Assembly: GCF_000970285.1 (NCBI RefSeq)
Contig: NZ_CP009516.1
Coordinates: forward strand, 1,343,036 to 1,407,035
Reading direction: 5' to 3'
DNA: 64,000 bases
Source of the DNA: Methanosarcina horonobensis HB-1 = JCM 15518
GTDB taxonomy: Archaea; Halobacteriota; Methanosarcinia; Methanosarcinales; Methanosarcinaceae
Every line of letters starts with the position of its first letter. Within the stretch, counting starts at the first letter, position 1. Below, piece after piece: positions 17,549 through 25,343 of this stretch. The position numbers were made by a program, and so were the translations under genes. The notes below the pieces were generated by a model. That model had not been told where the DNA came from. It saw nothing but the letters and a program-made list of their open reading frames with translations, and did no database searches.

Positions 17549-18115
17549 AAGAACCCCAGGTCTGAATAATACTTTTCTGAAACAGATTACCTGGATGTAT
17601 ATAAAGTTTCACATTGAAACTGAGGATATATACATTTTTTCACTCCAATTATATAAATTTGTTAACTCTCCTGGAAACTTGCAAAGTCTGTACATATACC
17701 TAATTTAGTCAATTCTACTGCGTCATGAAACTATACGAGTGATCTTTTACCTCCAAAACGTCTGAACTCTTTGACTCAAAAAAATTTATAAAGTATGGGG
17801 CTAATTATAGAGTCATATTTTGAAAATTTATTTAACTGATATTGTCACATCCGATGCAATCTTTTTCATCTTATTTTTATATAGTTGCTACTCTTGAGTA
17901 TGAAAATTAATAATCGGCTCAAAAATGGATTTAATAAGAAACTTTGAGTGCACAAGACATAATTAAAACTATGAAAATTGCATTTATCTGGTTGAATGTT
18001 TTATGGACAACTTGAAACCTAATTTTTATAACTGTTTATTTTTACCTATATCTTTATATACTTTACCAAATTATATTTATAGTGAATATATAAACTATTG
18101 GGAGAGTATTGCATT
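17549..18115. other. Intergenic region upstream of the chemotaxis block
   Basis: About 570 AT-rich bases between the divergent DsrE-like gene and the first receptor gene. The last 65 bases hold the receptor's promoter. No coding frame, RNA or clear operator was recognised in the remainder. Confidence 0.5.
18053..18104 (+). promoter_or_regulatory. Promoter of the first receptor gene
   Basis: TTTATATA at 18053-18060 is a good archaeal TATA box, about 55 bases before ATG 18116. GGGAG at 18100-18104 is the ribosome binding site. The second receptor gene has a similar arrangement at 20476-20529, and much of the intervening sequence can be aligned, so the two promoters look duplicated. Confidence 0.55.
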
Positions 18116-20134
18116 ATGGTTTCGTTAGATTACGATTCAAACCTTATGCCACAAAAACATCTTACAAAAAAAATTACTGAAGACATAGATTCAAATGCAA
18201 AAGAATTAAGCTGGCTAATAGATAACCTTCCATTAACTGTTTTCAGGTTATCGAGCGAGTCTGCCTGGACGATACATTACATAAACAAAAATGTAGAACA
18301 GCTTACCGGTTATTCTCAAACAGATTTCATTTCCCAAAAATTGTCGTGGTCTGACATTATCCTTCCAGAGGATCGTTCCATTATAAATACAGTTGTACAG
18401 AAAGCAATAAAAAACAGAACTCCCTATCAGGTTGAGTACAGAATCAAAAAATCCAACGGTAATACTGTGTTTGTTCAGGAGCAGGCTCATCCTGTAAAAG
18501 ATGATAAAGGAAATATCGCTTATTTTGATGGGGTATTCCTGGACTTAACTCTACAGGTAAATAGGCAAGAAGAGTCCCAGAGAGCGATTGTTAACAGCAT
18601 TCCAAAGCCGTCTCTTGCATATTTAGTAGACTCTTCTCGAAAAATAAAGTTTATTAATGACTACTTTGTCGAAATTTGCAATCAGAAAAGTGCAAATGAG
18701 CTGATAGGGCTGACCCCTTCTGACATAGTGGAAAGCAGTACTCTGGTCCATGGTACCGGGAAAACCAAATCGGTTGCTGAAACAGTGCTGGATACTGGAC
18801 AAGGGGTCTATAACATTGACGGGTTCATTAAACTCAGGGGTGCAGACCGAGCGATATATGTAATAACTTCTGCCACGCCGATAAGAGATGATACTGATTC
18901 CATTATTGGCAGCCTCATGGTCATGACCGATATGACCGAAATGAAAGACAAAGAGAAAGAAGTTGAGGACCTTTTAAATTATACCAACACCTGTCTGAAG
19001 GACCTTGGAGAGGGTATCAGAAGAATCGGTGAAGGTGATCTTGAAGCTCATCTGGAGAAGATTAAGGACGACGATTTTGGCAAGACCTTTGACGAGTTCA
19101 ACAGGCTTGTTGCCAATCTGAAGTCGGTTATTGAAATCATTCTGGAAGACATGCTTACTACCCTGGAAGAAGCCCGGCAGTCCGAAGAAGCTGTTGGCCA
19201 GATGAACACGGGCATGCAACAGATTTCAACTGCTGCGGAACAGATTGCAACCGGTTCTGAGAACCTTTCCAGGCATGCAGGTACAGCAGCTTCTGATATA
19301 AAATCTTCCCAGGAAATCTTCAGAAAGTTGAGTGATTCTTCCACCAAATCCTCAAGTTATGCTTCCCAGGCAGGTAAAACCAGCGACGAATCCCAGGGCC
19401 TCAGCAATATGGCTCTGGAAGAAGTGGAGCAGCTTGTTGCAGAAATTTCTAAACTTGGAGATATTGTCCACTCTCTCGATGATGCTGTGAATAATATCGG
19501 TGCCGTTACAGGGAAAATCAAATCCATTGCTGATCAGACTAACCTTCTTGCCCTGAATGCAGCCATCGAAGCTGCAAGAGCTGGCGAGTACGGCAGGGGA
19601 TTTGCCGTTGTTGCTGATGAGGTTAGAAAACTTGCTGCCGATTCGAGAAAGAGCACTGATGAAATTAATGAGATCGTCACAAACGTCCAGAAAGAGACCA
19701 AGAAAGTGACAGAAGCTATTAACACCGCAGACGGTCAGGCTAAAACCGGAAGCAAGAACATTAAACAGGCTTTAGGCAAGGGACAGGAGATTGCTACAGC
19801 AGTTGCCACTATAAACTCCATGCTTGCCGAACTTGACAGGCTTGCAGAAGAAGGCCTGGATAGAATTGAGAATATCGAAAAAAGCATCAGTGAGACCGCA
19901 TCTACAGCCGAAGAAAATGCAGCAAGCAGTGAAGAAACCTCGGCTGCAATTGAAGAGCAGACAGCTGCAATGCAGCAGGTAAGCAATTCTGTGCAGAATG
20001 TTAGTGAGCTTGCTCAGAAAACGGTCAATACTCTCTTAGAAAATTTCCAGGTATCGGGAGAACAGAAAAACAGTCAGCCATCTTCTGGAAAACCACAAAG
20101 TTTTGACAGAAAGAAAAACCCAAAAATATACTGA
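18116..20134 (+). CDS. Soluble PAS-domain chemoreceptor 1
   Basis: A 672-residue methyl-accepting receptor from ATG 18116; a TTG at 18098 is less likely because the ribosome binding site covers it. It has no membrane segments, so it senses in the cytoplasm. Two PAS domains (about 20-145 and 150-275) are followed by a HAMP-like stretch ([18 protein letters not shown]) and a long coiled-coil signalling domain whose tip contains [23 protein letters not shown] domains often hold redox- or ligand-sensing groups; none can be assigned. Its last 390 residues are almost identical to receptor 2. It lies directly upstream of receptor 2 and the che genes and probably feeds the same CheA. Confidence 0.93.
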   Translation: MVSLDYDSNLMPQKHLTKKITEDIDSNAKELSWLIDNLPLTVFRLSSESAWTIHYINKNVEQLTGYSQTDFISQKLSWSDIILPEDRSIINTVVQKAIKNRTPYQVEYRIKKSNGNTVFVQEQAHPVKDDKGNIAYFDGVFLDLTLQVNRQEESQRAIVNSIPKPSLAYLVDSSRKIKFINDYFVEICNQKSANELIGLTPSDIVESSTLVHGTGKTKSVAETVLDTGQGVYNIDGFIKLRGADRAIYVITSATPIRDDTDSIIGSLMVMTDMTEMKDKEKEVEDLLNYTNTCLKDLGEGIRRIGEGDLEAHLEKIKDDDFGKTFDEFNRLVANLKSVIEIILEDMLTTLEEARQSEEAVGQMNTGMQQISTAAEQIATGSENLSRHAGTAASDIKSSQEIFRKLSDSSTKSSSYASQAGKTSDESQGLSNMALEEVEQLVAEISKLGDIVHSLDDAVNNIGAVTGKIKSIADQTNLLALNAAIEAARAGEYGRGFAVVADEVRKLAADSRKSTDEINEIVTNVQKETKKVTEAINTADGQAKTGSKNIKQALGKGQEIATAVATINSMLAELDRLAEEGLDRIENIEKSISETASTAEENAASSEETSAAIEEQTAAMQQVSNSVQNVSELAQKTVNTLLENFQVSGEQKNSQPSSGKPQSFDRKKNPKIY

Positions 20135-20160
20135 ATACCAACCTCAGGTTTTTTGAGCTC

Positions 20161-20194
20161 AGGGCTAATGAAACCAGGAGTTTCTATTAGCCCT
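20161..20194 (+). terminator. Strong hairpin after receptor 1
   Basis: AGGGCTAATGAAAC and GTTTCTATTAGCCCT form a 14-base-pair stem with a five-base loop and one bulge, followed by ATTTTAG. It lies 27 bases after the receptor 1 stop and should end that transcript. A decayed copy of the same sequence follows receptor 2 (22545-22616). Confidence 0.75.
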
Positions 20195-20532
20195 ATTTTA
20201 GTACAGCATGAAAATGAGCCTCGTTCCTGTTTTTTTTTCGCCACTTTTTAAAGTACATTGCATAATGTGGAATTACCAGAGTAATTTATTTTTGCAGTCT
20301 TTATATTCTATTTATAATCCCATACTTGAATAATTTGATCTAAATTTTTTTATCTAGGCTAATGAAAAAAAAAATAAACTCTAAAGTCTCTTTCTAGTCA
20401 AATATTCTCAAAATTAGATTAAACAGTCTACTGGGCGCTAGCCAGATAGAAGTTTTTCTTTTTCTCACCTATACATTTAAATACTTCCTCCAATTATAAA
20501 CATAGTTATTATATAAATCATTAGGGGATTGA
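20195..20532. other. Intergenic region between the two receptor genes
   Basis: About 340 AT-rich bases. TTTAAATA at 20476-20483 is a likely TATA box 57-63 bases before the receptor 2 start, in the same arrangement as at receptor 1. A short homopolymer-rich tract (AAAAAAAAATAAA) lies near 20364. No gene was seen. Confidence 0.5.
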
Positions 20533-22536
20533 TTGGACATGTCGTCAATAGTTTCTGATTTAGGAAAGACAAAACAAAAAAACTTATCAAAAAATTTAGT
20601 TGAAAACATTGATTCCAAAGAAAAAGAAATAAGCTTGTTAATAGATAGTCTTCCAGTAACTGTTTTCAGAGTTTCGAATGAGTCTTCCTGGGCGATACAT
20701 TATATCGGTAAAAGTGTGGAACAACTAACCGGTTACTCCAAGATGGATTTTATTACCCGGAAACTGTCCTGGTCTGATCTTGTTTATCCAGAGGACCTTC
20801 CGGTAATCGACAAGATTGTAGAGAAAGCGATGAAAAACAGAACTCCCTATCAGGTCGAATACAGAATCAAAAACGCAGATGGCAGTACAATATTCATTCA
20901 GGAACAGGCTCATCTGGTGAACGATGATAAGGGAAACCTGGCTTACATTGACGGTGTGTTTCTGGATGTAACTCCTCAAATAAAAAGGAGAGAAGAGTCC
21001 CAGAGAGCAATTGTTAGCAGCATACCCCAGCCGTCACTTGCACTTTACGTGGATTCTTCTGGAAAAATAAAGTACATCAACGATTACTTTGTGAAAGCTT
21101 GCAAATTTAAAAGTGCAACTGAAGCAATAGGTCTTTCTCCTTCTGATTTAATGGAGAGCAGTACCAAAAAATCACTTGCCGAAAAAGTCCTGGAAACTGG
21201 AGAAGGGGTTTACAACCTTGAGCGGACACTTAAACTTAAGGCTCAGGATAAACCTCTGCACACAGTGACTTCTTCCGTACCTATAAAAGACGATACCGGA
21301 GCAATCATCGGAAATCTTACGATCATAACTGATATGACCGAAATGAAAGAGAAGGAGAAAGAAGTTGAGGATCTTTTAAATTATACCAACACCTGTCTGA
21401 AGGACCTTGGAGAGGGTATCAGAAGAATCGGTGAAGGTGATCTTGAAGCTCATCTCGAAAAGATTAAGGACGACGATTTTGGCAAGACCTTTGACGAGTT
21501 CAACAGGCTTGTTGCCAATCTGAAGTCGGTTATTGAAATCATTCTGGAAGACATGCTTACTACCCTGGAAGAAGCCCGGCAGTCCGAAGAAGCTGTTGGC
21601 CAGATGAACACGGGCATGCAACAGATTTCAACTGCTGCGGAACAGATTGCAACCGGTTCTGAGAACCTTTCCAGGCATGCAGGTACAGCAGCTTCTGATA
21701 TAAAATCTTCCCAGGAAATCTTCAGAAAGTTAAGTGATTCTTCCACCAAATCCTCAAGTTATGCTTCCCAGGCAGGTAAAACCAGCGACGAAGCCCAGGG
21801 CCTCAGCAACATGGCTCTGGAAGAAGTGGAGCAGCTTGTTGCAGAAATTTCCAAACTTGGAGATATCGTCCACTCTCTCGACGATGCGGTGAATAATATC
21901 GGTGCCGTTACAGGGAAAATCAAGTCCATTGCTGACCAGACTAACCTTCTTGCCCTGAATGCAGCCATCGAAGCTGCAAGAGCTGGCGAGTACGGCAGGG
22001 GATTTGCCGTTGTTGCTGATGAGGTTAGAAAACTTGCTGCCGATTCGAGAAAGAGCACTGATGAAATTAATGAGATCGTCACAAACGTCCAGAAAGAGAC
22101 CAAGAAAGTGACAGAAGCTATTAACACCGCAGACGGTCAGGCTAAAACCGGAAGCAAGAACATTAAACAGGCTTTAGGCAAGGGACAGGAGATTGCTACA
22201 GCAGTTGCCACTATAAACTCCATGCTTGCCGAACTTGACAGGCTTGCAGAAGAAGGCCTGGATAGAATTGAGAATATCGAAAAAAGCATCAGTGAGACCG
22301 CATCTACAGCCGAAGAAAATGCAGCAAGCAGTGAAGAAACCTCGGCTGCAATTGAAGAGCAGACAGCTGCAATGCAGCAGGTAAGCAATTCTGTGCAGAA
22401 TGTTAGTGAGCTTGCTCAGAAAACGGTCAATACTCTCTTAGAAAATTTCCAGGTATCGGGAGAACAGAAAAACAGTCAGCCATCTTCTGGAAAACCACAA
22501 AGTTTTGACAGAAAGAAAAACCCAAAAATATACTGA
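20533..22536 (+). CDS. Soluble PAS-domain chemoreceptor 2
   Basis: A 667-residue receptor (TTG 20533, or ATG 20539 giving 665). It has the same design as receptor 1: two PAS domains, a HAMP-like stretch and a coiled-coil signalling domain, with no membrane helix. The PAS half is clearly diverged from receptor 1 (for example the second PAS lacks a short insertion), whereas from about base 21353 to the stop the DNA is nearly identical to 18951-20134. The two receptors therefore probably detect different cues and send an identical signal. No terminator as good as that of receptor 1 follows, so transcription can continue into cheW. Confidence 0.93.
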   Translation: MDMSSIVSDLGKTKQKNLSKNLVENIDSKEKEISLLIDSLPVTVFRVSNESSWAIHYIGKSVEQLTGYSKMDFITRKLSWSDLVYPEDLPVIDKIVEKAMKNRTPYQVEYRIKNADGSTIFIQEQAHLVNDDKGNLAYIDGVFLDVTPQIKRREESQRAIVSSIPQPSLALYVDSSGKIKYINDYFVKACKFKSATEAIGLSPSDLMESSTKKSLAEKVLETGEGVYNLERTLKLKAQDKPLHTVTSSVPIKDDTGAIIGNLTIITDMTEMKEKEKEVEDLLNYTNTCLKDLGEGIRRIGEGDLEAHLEKIKDDDFGKTFDEFNRLVANLKSVIEIILEDMLTTLEEARQSEEAVGQMNTGMQQISTAAEQIATGSENLSRHAGTAASDIKSSQEIFRKLSDSSTKSSSYASQAGKTSDEAQGLSNMALEEVEQLVAEISKLGDIVHSLDDAVNNIGAVTGKIKSIADQTNLLALNAAIEAARAGEYGRGFAVVADEVRKLAADSRKSTDEINEIVTNVQKETKKVTEAINTADGQAKTGSKNIKQALGKGQEIATAVATINSMLAELDRLAEEGLDRIENIEKSISETASTAEENAASSEETSAAIEEQTAAMQQVSNSVQNVSELAQKTVNTLLENFQVSGEQKNSQPSSGKPQSFDRKKNPKIY

Positions 22537-22621
22537 ATGTTGAATCCGTTTGAGTTGGGGGCTAATGAGATGCAGTAGTTTGGATCATGCAGTTTCTATA
22601 AACCCTCTTTTAGGTGGTAAA

Positions 22622-23101
22622 ATGAGTTATCATAGTCAAATCGTAAACGTGGATAATACAATTCAGGTGATTGTTTTCAGTCTTGGAGAAGAGCGATATG
22701 GAGTCGAAATCTCTCAGGTAAAAGAGATTATCCTGCCAACTCAGATCACCCGAATTCCAAATGTGCCTGGCTTTGTAGAGGGAGTCCTGAACCTTAGAGG
22801 ACAGATTGCAACAATTATCAATCTCAGAAAAAGATTGGGTAAAGAATCGAAGAAGAATGATGAGAATACCCGAATTATTGTTGTCGAATACAATAATGCT
22901 ACTATAGGGATGATGGTTGACAGTGTAAGTGAAGTCAAGTACCTATCTTCTCAGAATATCGAAGAAATCCCCAGATTCCTGGCTTTGAGAGATGATTCTA
23001 AGTTTTTGAAAGGAGTTGGTAAACTTGAGGACGGGCTTCTCACATTAATGGACCTTAAAGAGTTGTTCAGTGAAGACGAGTTGAAGGAGATAAAGGGATG
23101 A
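22622..23101 (+). CDS. cheW: CheW, receptor-kinase coupling protein
   Basis: A 159-residue CheW domain protein that links receptors to CheA. The family pattern is clear: VIVFSLGEERYGVEISQVKEI, RIPNVPGFVEGVLNLRGQI, and GMMVDSVSEV. ATG 22622 is chosen because GGTGGT lies just upstream and family proteins begin here; the frame is open further upstream but that part matches nothing. Its end overlaps cheF by four bases (ATGA), the first of several tight junctions in the operon. Confidence 0.95.
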   Translation: MSYHSQIVNVDNTIQVIVFSLGEERYGVEISQVKEIILPTQITRIPNVPGFVEGVLNLRGQIATIINLRKRLGKESKKNDENTRIIVVEYNNATIGMMVDSVSEVKYLSSQNIEEIPRFLALRDDSKFLKGVGKLEDGLLTLMDLKELFSEDELKEIKG

Positions 23102-23901
23102 CCGACAAAGTCCACCTTAGAACTCCTGTTAAAACTTATGATAATGGTGGATGGGTGGATGTTGAACTGATTATAACTGACAGTGACCTTGTTATAGGTA
23201 AAAAAAGCATCTCCCTCAAGGAAATAGAAGACCTGGAAGATATTGATATAGAAGGTGTTAGTTGCATCAAGATTAAAAAAGATGGCAAGTTCATAATTAA
23301 ACTGCCTCTGAATCTTCATCAACAGGTTTTCAAATACATTGCGTTTAATCTCAAAGCAGATAAATTTGCAGTGTTTTTCCTATCGTCCGCTACTGTTGGG
23401 GGTGTTGTTTCATCGGGTGCACAGTGGGAAAAAGGATATTTCAGTGTAACCGATGAGGGTTTCTGGTTTTTGTCCGCCAAAAATCAGAAAAGAATCCCAA
23501 TTGAGAATCTCGGATCTGTCAAAACAGATCTTAGAGATGTGGGAGGGAAACAAAGAAAGGTTCTGGTCCTTTCTCACGTTGAAAAAAGTAATGTAGTAAC
23601 AAGCCTGGTCCTTTGCCCGGAAAGTACGCTGGAAATGCTTGAAGGCTACCTTCAGAGGCTCTTCGAAAAACACAAACCTGCAATTAAACTGTCCGATAAC
23701 GAAATGGAAATTCTTACTCTGATCTATTCCGGGCTGGACTTTGCATCAATTGAAAATATAGCTGGAATGTCAACAGATGAATTAAACAGTTATTATGATC
23801 GCCTTGTCGATTCTGGCCTGGCTAAAGTCGTAAAAATTAGAAAAGAAATTGAATTGACTCCTCACGGGGTAAGTATGGTTGATAAAATATCTAAGAGATA
23901 A
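23098..23901 (+). CDS. cheF: CheF, adaptor between CheY and the archaellum
   Basis: A 267-residue archaea-specific taxis protein (CheF family, formerly DUF439). It has a beta-rich N-terminal part (VDVELIITDSDLVIGKKSIS, GYFSVTDEGFWFLSAKNQKR) and a C-terminal winged-helix-like part (LSDNEMEILTLIYSGLDF, then IENIAGMSTDELNSYYDRL). In haloarchaea CheF binds CheY and FlaC/D/E and is needed for switching. Its place between cheW and cheY supports the same role. ATG 23098 overlaps the cheW stop by four bases. Confidence 0.88.
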   Translation: MTDKVHLRTPVKTYDNGGWVDVELIITDSDLVIGKKSISLKEIEDLEDIDIEGVSCIKIKKDGKFIIKLPLNLHQQVFKYIAFNLKADKFAVFFLSSATVGGVVSSGAQWEKGYFSVTDEGFWFLSAKNQKRIPIENLGSVKTDLRDVGGKQRKVLVLSHVEKSNVVTSLVLCPESTLEMLEGYLQRLFEKHKPAIKLSDNEMEILTLIYSGLDFASIENIAGMSTDELNSYYDRLVDSGLAKVVKIRKEIELTPHGVSMVDKISKR

Positions 23902-23915
23902 TTCGGGGGATACAT

Positions 23916-24278
23916 ATGGCAAAAGTATTAATTGTCGATGATACAGCTTTCATGAGAAAACTTCTGAAAAACATTCTTTTCGGTGCCGGATTTGATATCG
24001 CAGGGGAAGCCGAAAATGGAAAGCAGGCTGTGGAAATGTACCGCACACTCAAGCCAGACGTTGTTACAATGGATGTTGTCATGCCTGAAATGACAGGAAT
24101 TGACGCATTAAAGCAAATAAAGACCACTGATAAAGACGCTAAAGTTGTGATGTGCACTGCCATAGGGCAGGAAAATATCGTAAAGACAGCCATAAAATTG
24201 GGAGCAAGAGGCTACATTATAAAGCCTTTCCAGGCTCCCAAAGTCATTGAAGAGATTAAAAAAGTAGTCGGTGAATGA
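23916..24278 (+). CDS. cheY: CheY response regulator
   Basis: A 120-residue single-domain receiver. The acidic pocket is VDD (residues 7-9), the phosphorylation site is D53 in TMDVVMPEMTG, and the conserved T and K are in VMCTAIG and YIIKPF. CheA phosphorylates it, and CheY-P then acts on the archaellum switch through CheF. It lies between cheF and cheB with short gaps and GGGG-type ribosome binding sites. A second CheY without che neighbours is at 46541-46903. Confidence 0.95.
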   Translation: MAKVLIVDDTAFMRKLLKNILFGAGFDIAGEAENGKQAVEMYRTLKPDVVTMDVVMPEMTGIDALKQIKTTDKDAKVVMCTAIGQENIVKTAIKLGARGYIIKPFQAPKVIEEIKKVVGE

Positions 24279-24290
24279 GTAGGGGATAGC

Positions 24291-25343
24291 ATGATTCGTA
24301 CTCTTATTGTTGATGATTCTGCCTTCATGCGGATGGCAATAAGAAGCATGCTTGCCAGCAGCCCTGACATAAAGATAGTCGGAGATGCGTGTAATGGAAA
24401 AGAAGCTGTAGAAAAGTCAAAAGCATTACACCCTGACATAATCATAATGGACGTTAACATGCCAGTCATGGACGGGCTGACGGCTGTTAAAACCATTATG
24501 AGTACGGACCCTGTCCCCATAATCATGTTTAGCACCCTGACTACAGAGGGCTCAAAAGAGGCATTAGAAGCTCTGCAGCTTGGAGCAATAGATTTTACTG
24601 CAAAATCCGAATCTCACCATGATGTGAATAAGGCTGAGAGAGAGCTTGTTGATAAAATAAGAAACATTCACAGCTCAAACCCTAACATATTAAGACTAAT
24701 TAATATGAGGAAATTTAAGGGTGAGGTTGTCAGGGGGAAATGGAAATGTACCGGAAATTTTGGGGTTCTGGTTGGGTCATCTACCGGAGGCCCTTCATCT
24801 CTTGAACAGGTGATTCCAAGGCTTCCAGCCGATTTGCCTGCACCGGTTTTTGTGGTCCAGCACATGCCTGAAGGCGGTTTTTGCAGGCAACTGGCAGAAA
24901 GACTGAATTTTCTGTCAGAACTGGAAGTAAAGGAAGCCAGGAATAATGAAAAAGTAAATGCAGGTGTTGTTTACATAGCCCCTGGCGGCTACCATATGAC
25001 CGTTAGAAAGGCTCTGGACATCGTCAGAATAAAACTCGTAAAAGGTCAGCCGGTTCATGCTGTAATGCCTGCAGTTGATGTGACAGCTGAAAGCGTGTTA
25101 GATGTATATGGAAAGAACATAGTCGCCGCTATCCTTACAGGTATGGGGGTTGACGGAGCTGCCGGGTTTAAAAAGATACGGGATGCAGGCGGTTCCACAA
25201 TCGCATGCAGTGAAGATACCTGCGTTATTTTCGGAATGCCAAAAGCTGCGATAGAAGCTGGAGGTATTGATATTGTGAAACCCCTTTTTGAGATCCCTGA
25301 AGAAATAGTGAGGATGTCGGAGGTGAAATGCAGTGGAAAGTGA
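24291..25343 (+). CDS. cheB: CheB, receptor methylesterase/deamidase
   Basis: A 350-residue two-domain protein. The N-terminal receiver has D54 in IIMDVNMPVMDG. The C-terminal esterase has S164 in VGSSTGGPSS, H191 in VVQHMPEGG, and the third triad Asp in LTGMGVDGAAG. Phosphorylation by CheA activates removal of receptor methyl groups, giving adaptation. All catalytic residues are visible and length is normal. Its end overlaps cheA. Confidence 0.96.
   Translation: MIRTLIVDDSAFMRMAIRSMLASSPDIKIVGDACNGKEAVEKSKALHPDIIIMDVNMPVMDGLTAVKTIMSTDPVPIIMFSTLTTEGSKEALEALQLGAIDFTAKSESHHDVNKAERELVDKIRNIHSSNPNILRLINMRKFKGEVVRGKWKCTGNFGVLVGSSTGGPSSLEQVIPRLPADLPAPVFVVQHMPEGGFCRQLAERLNFLSELEVKEARNNEKVNAGVVYIAPGGYHMTVRKALDIVRIKLVKGQPVHAVMPAVDVTAESVLDVYGKNIVAAILTGMGVDGAAGFKKIRDAGGSTIACSEDTCVIFGMPKAAIEAGGIDIVKPLFEIPEEIVRMSEVKCSGK

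Noticed and set aside
22550-22621. Longer CheW starting at 22550
   Set aside because: The extra 24 residues overlap the decayed terminator copy and do not match CheW proteins; ATG 22622 has a good ribosome binding site.
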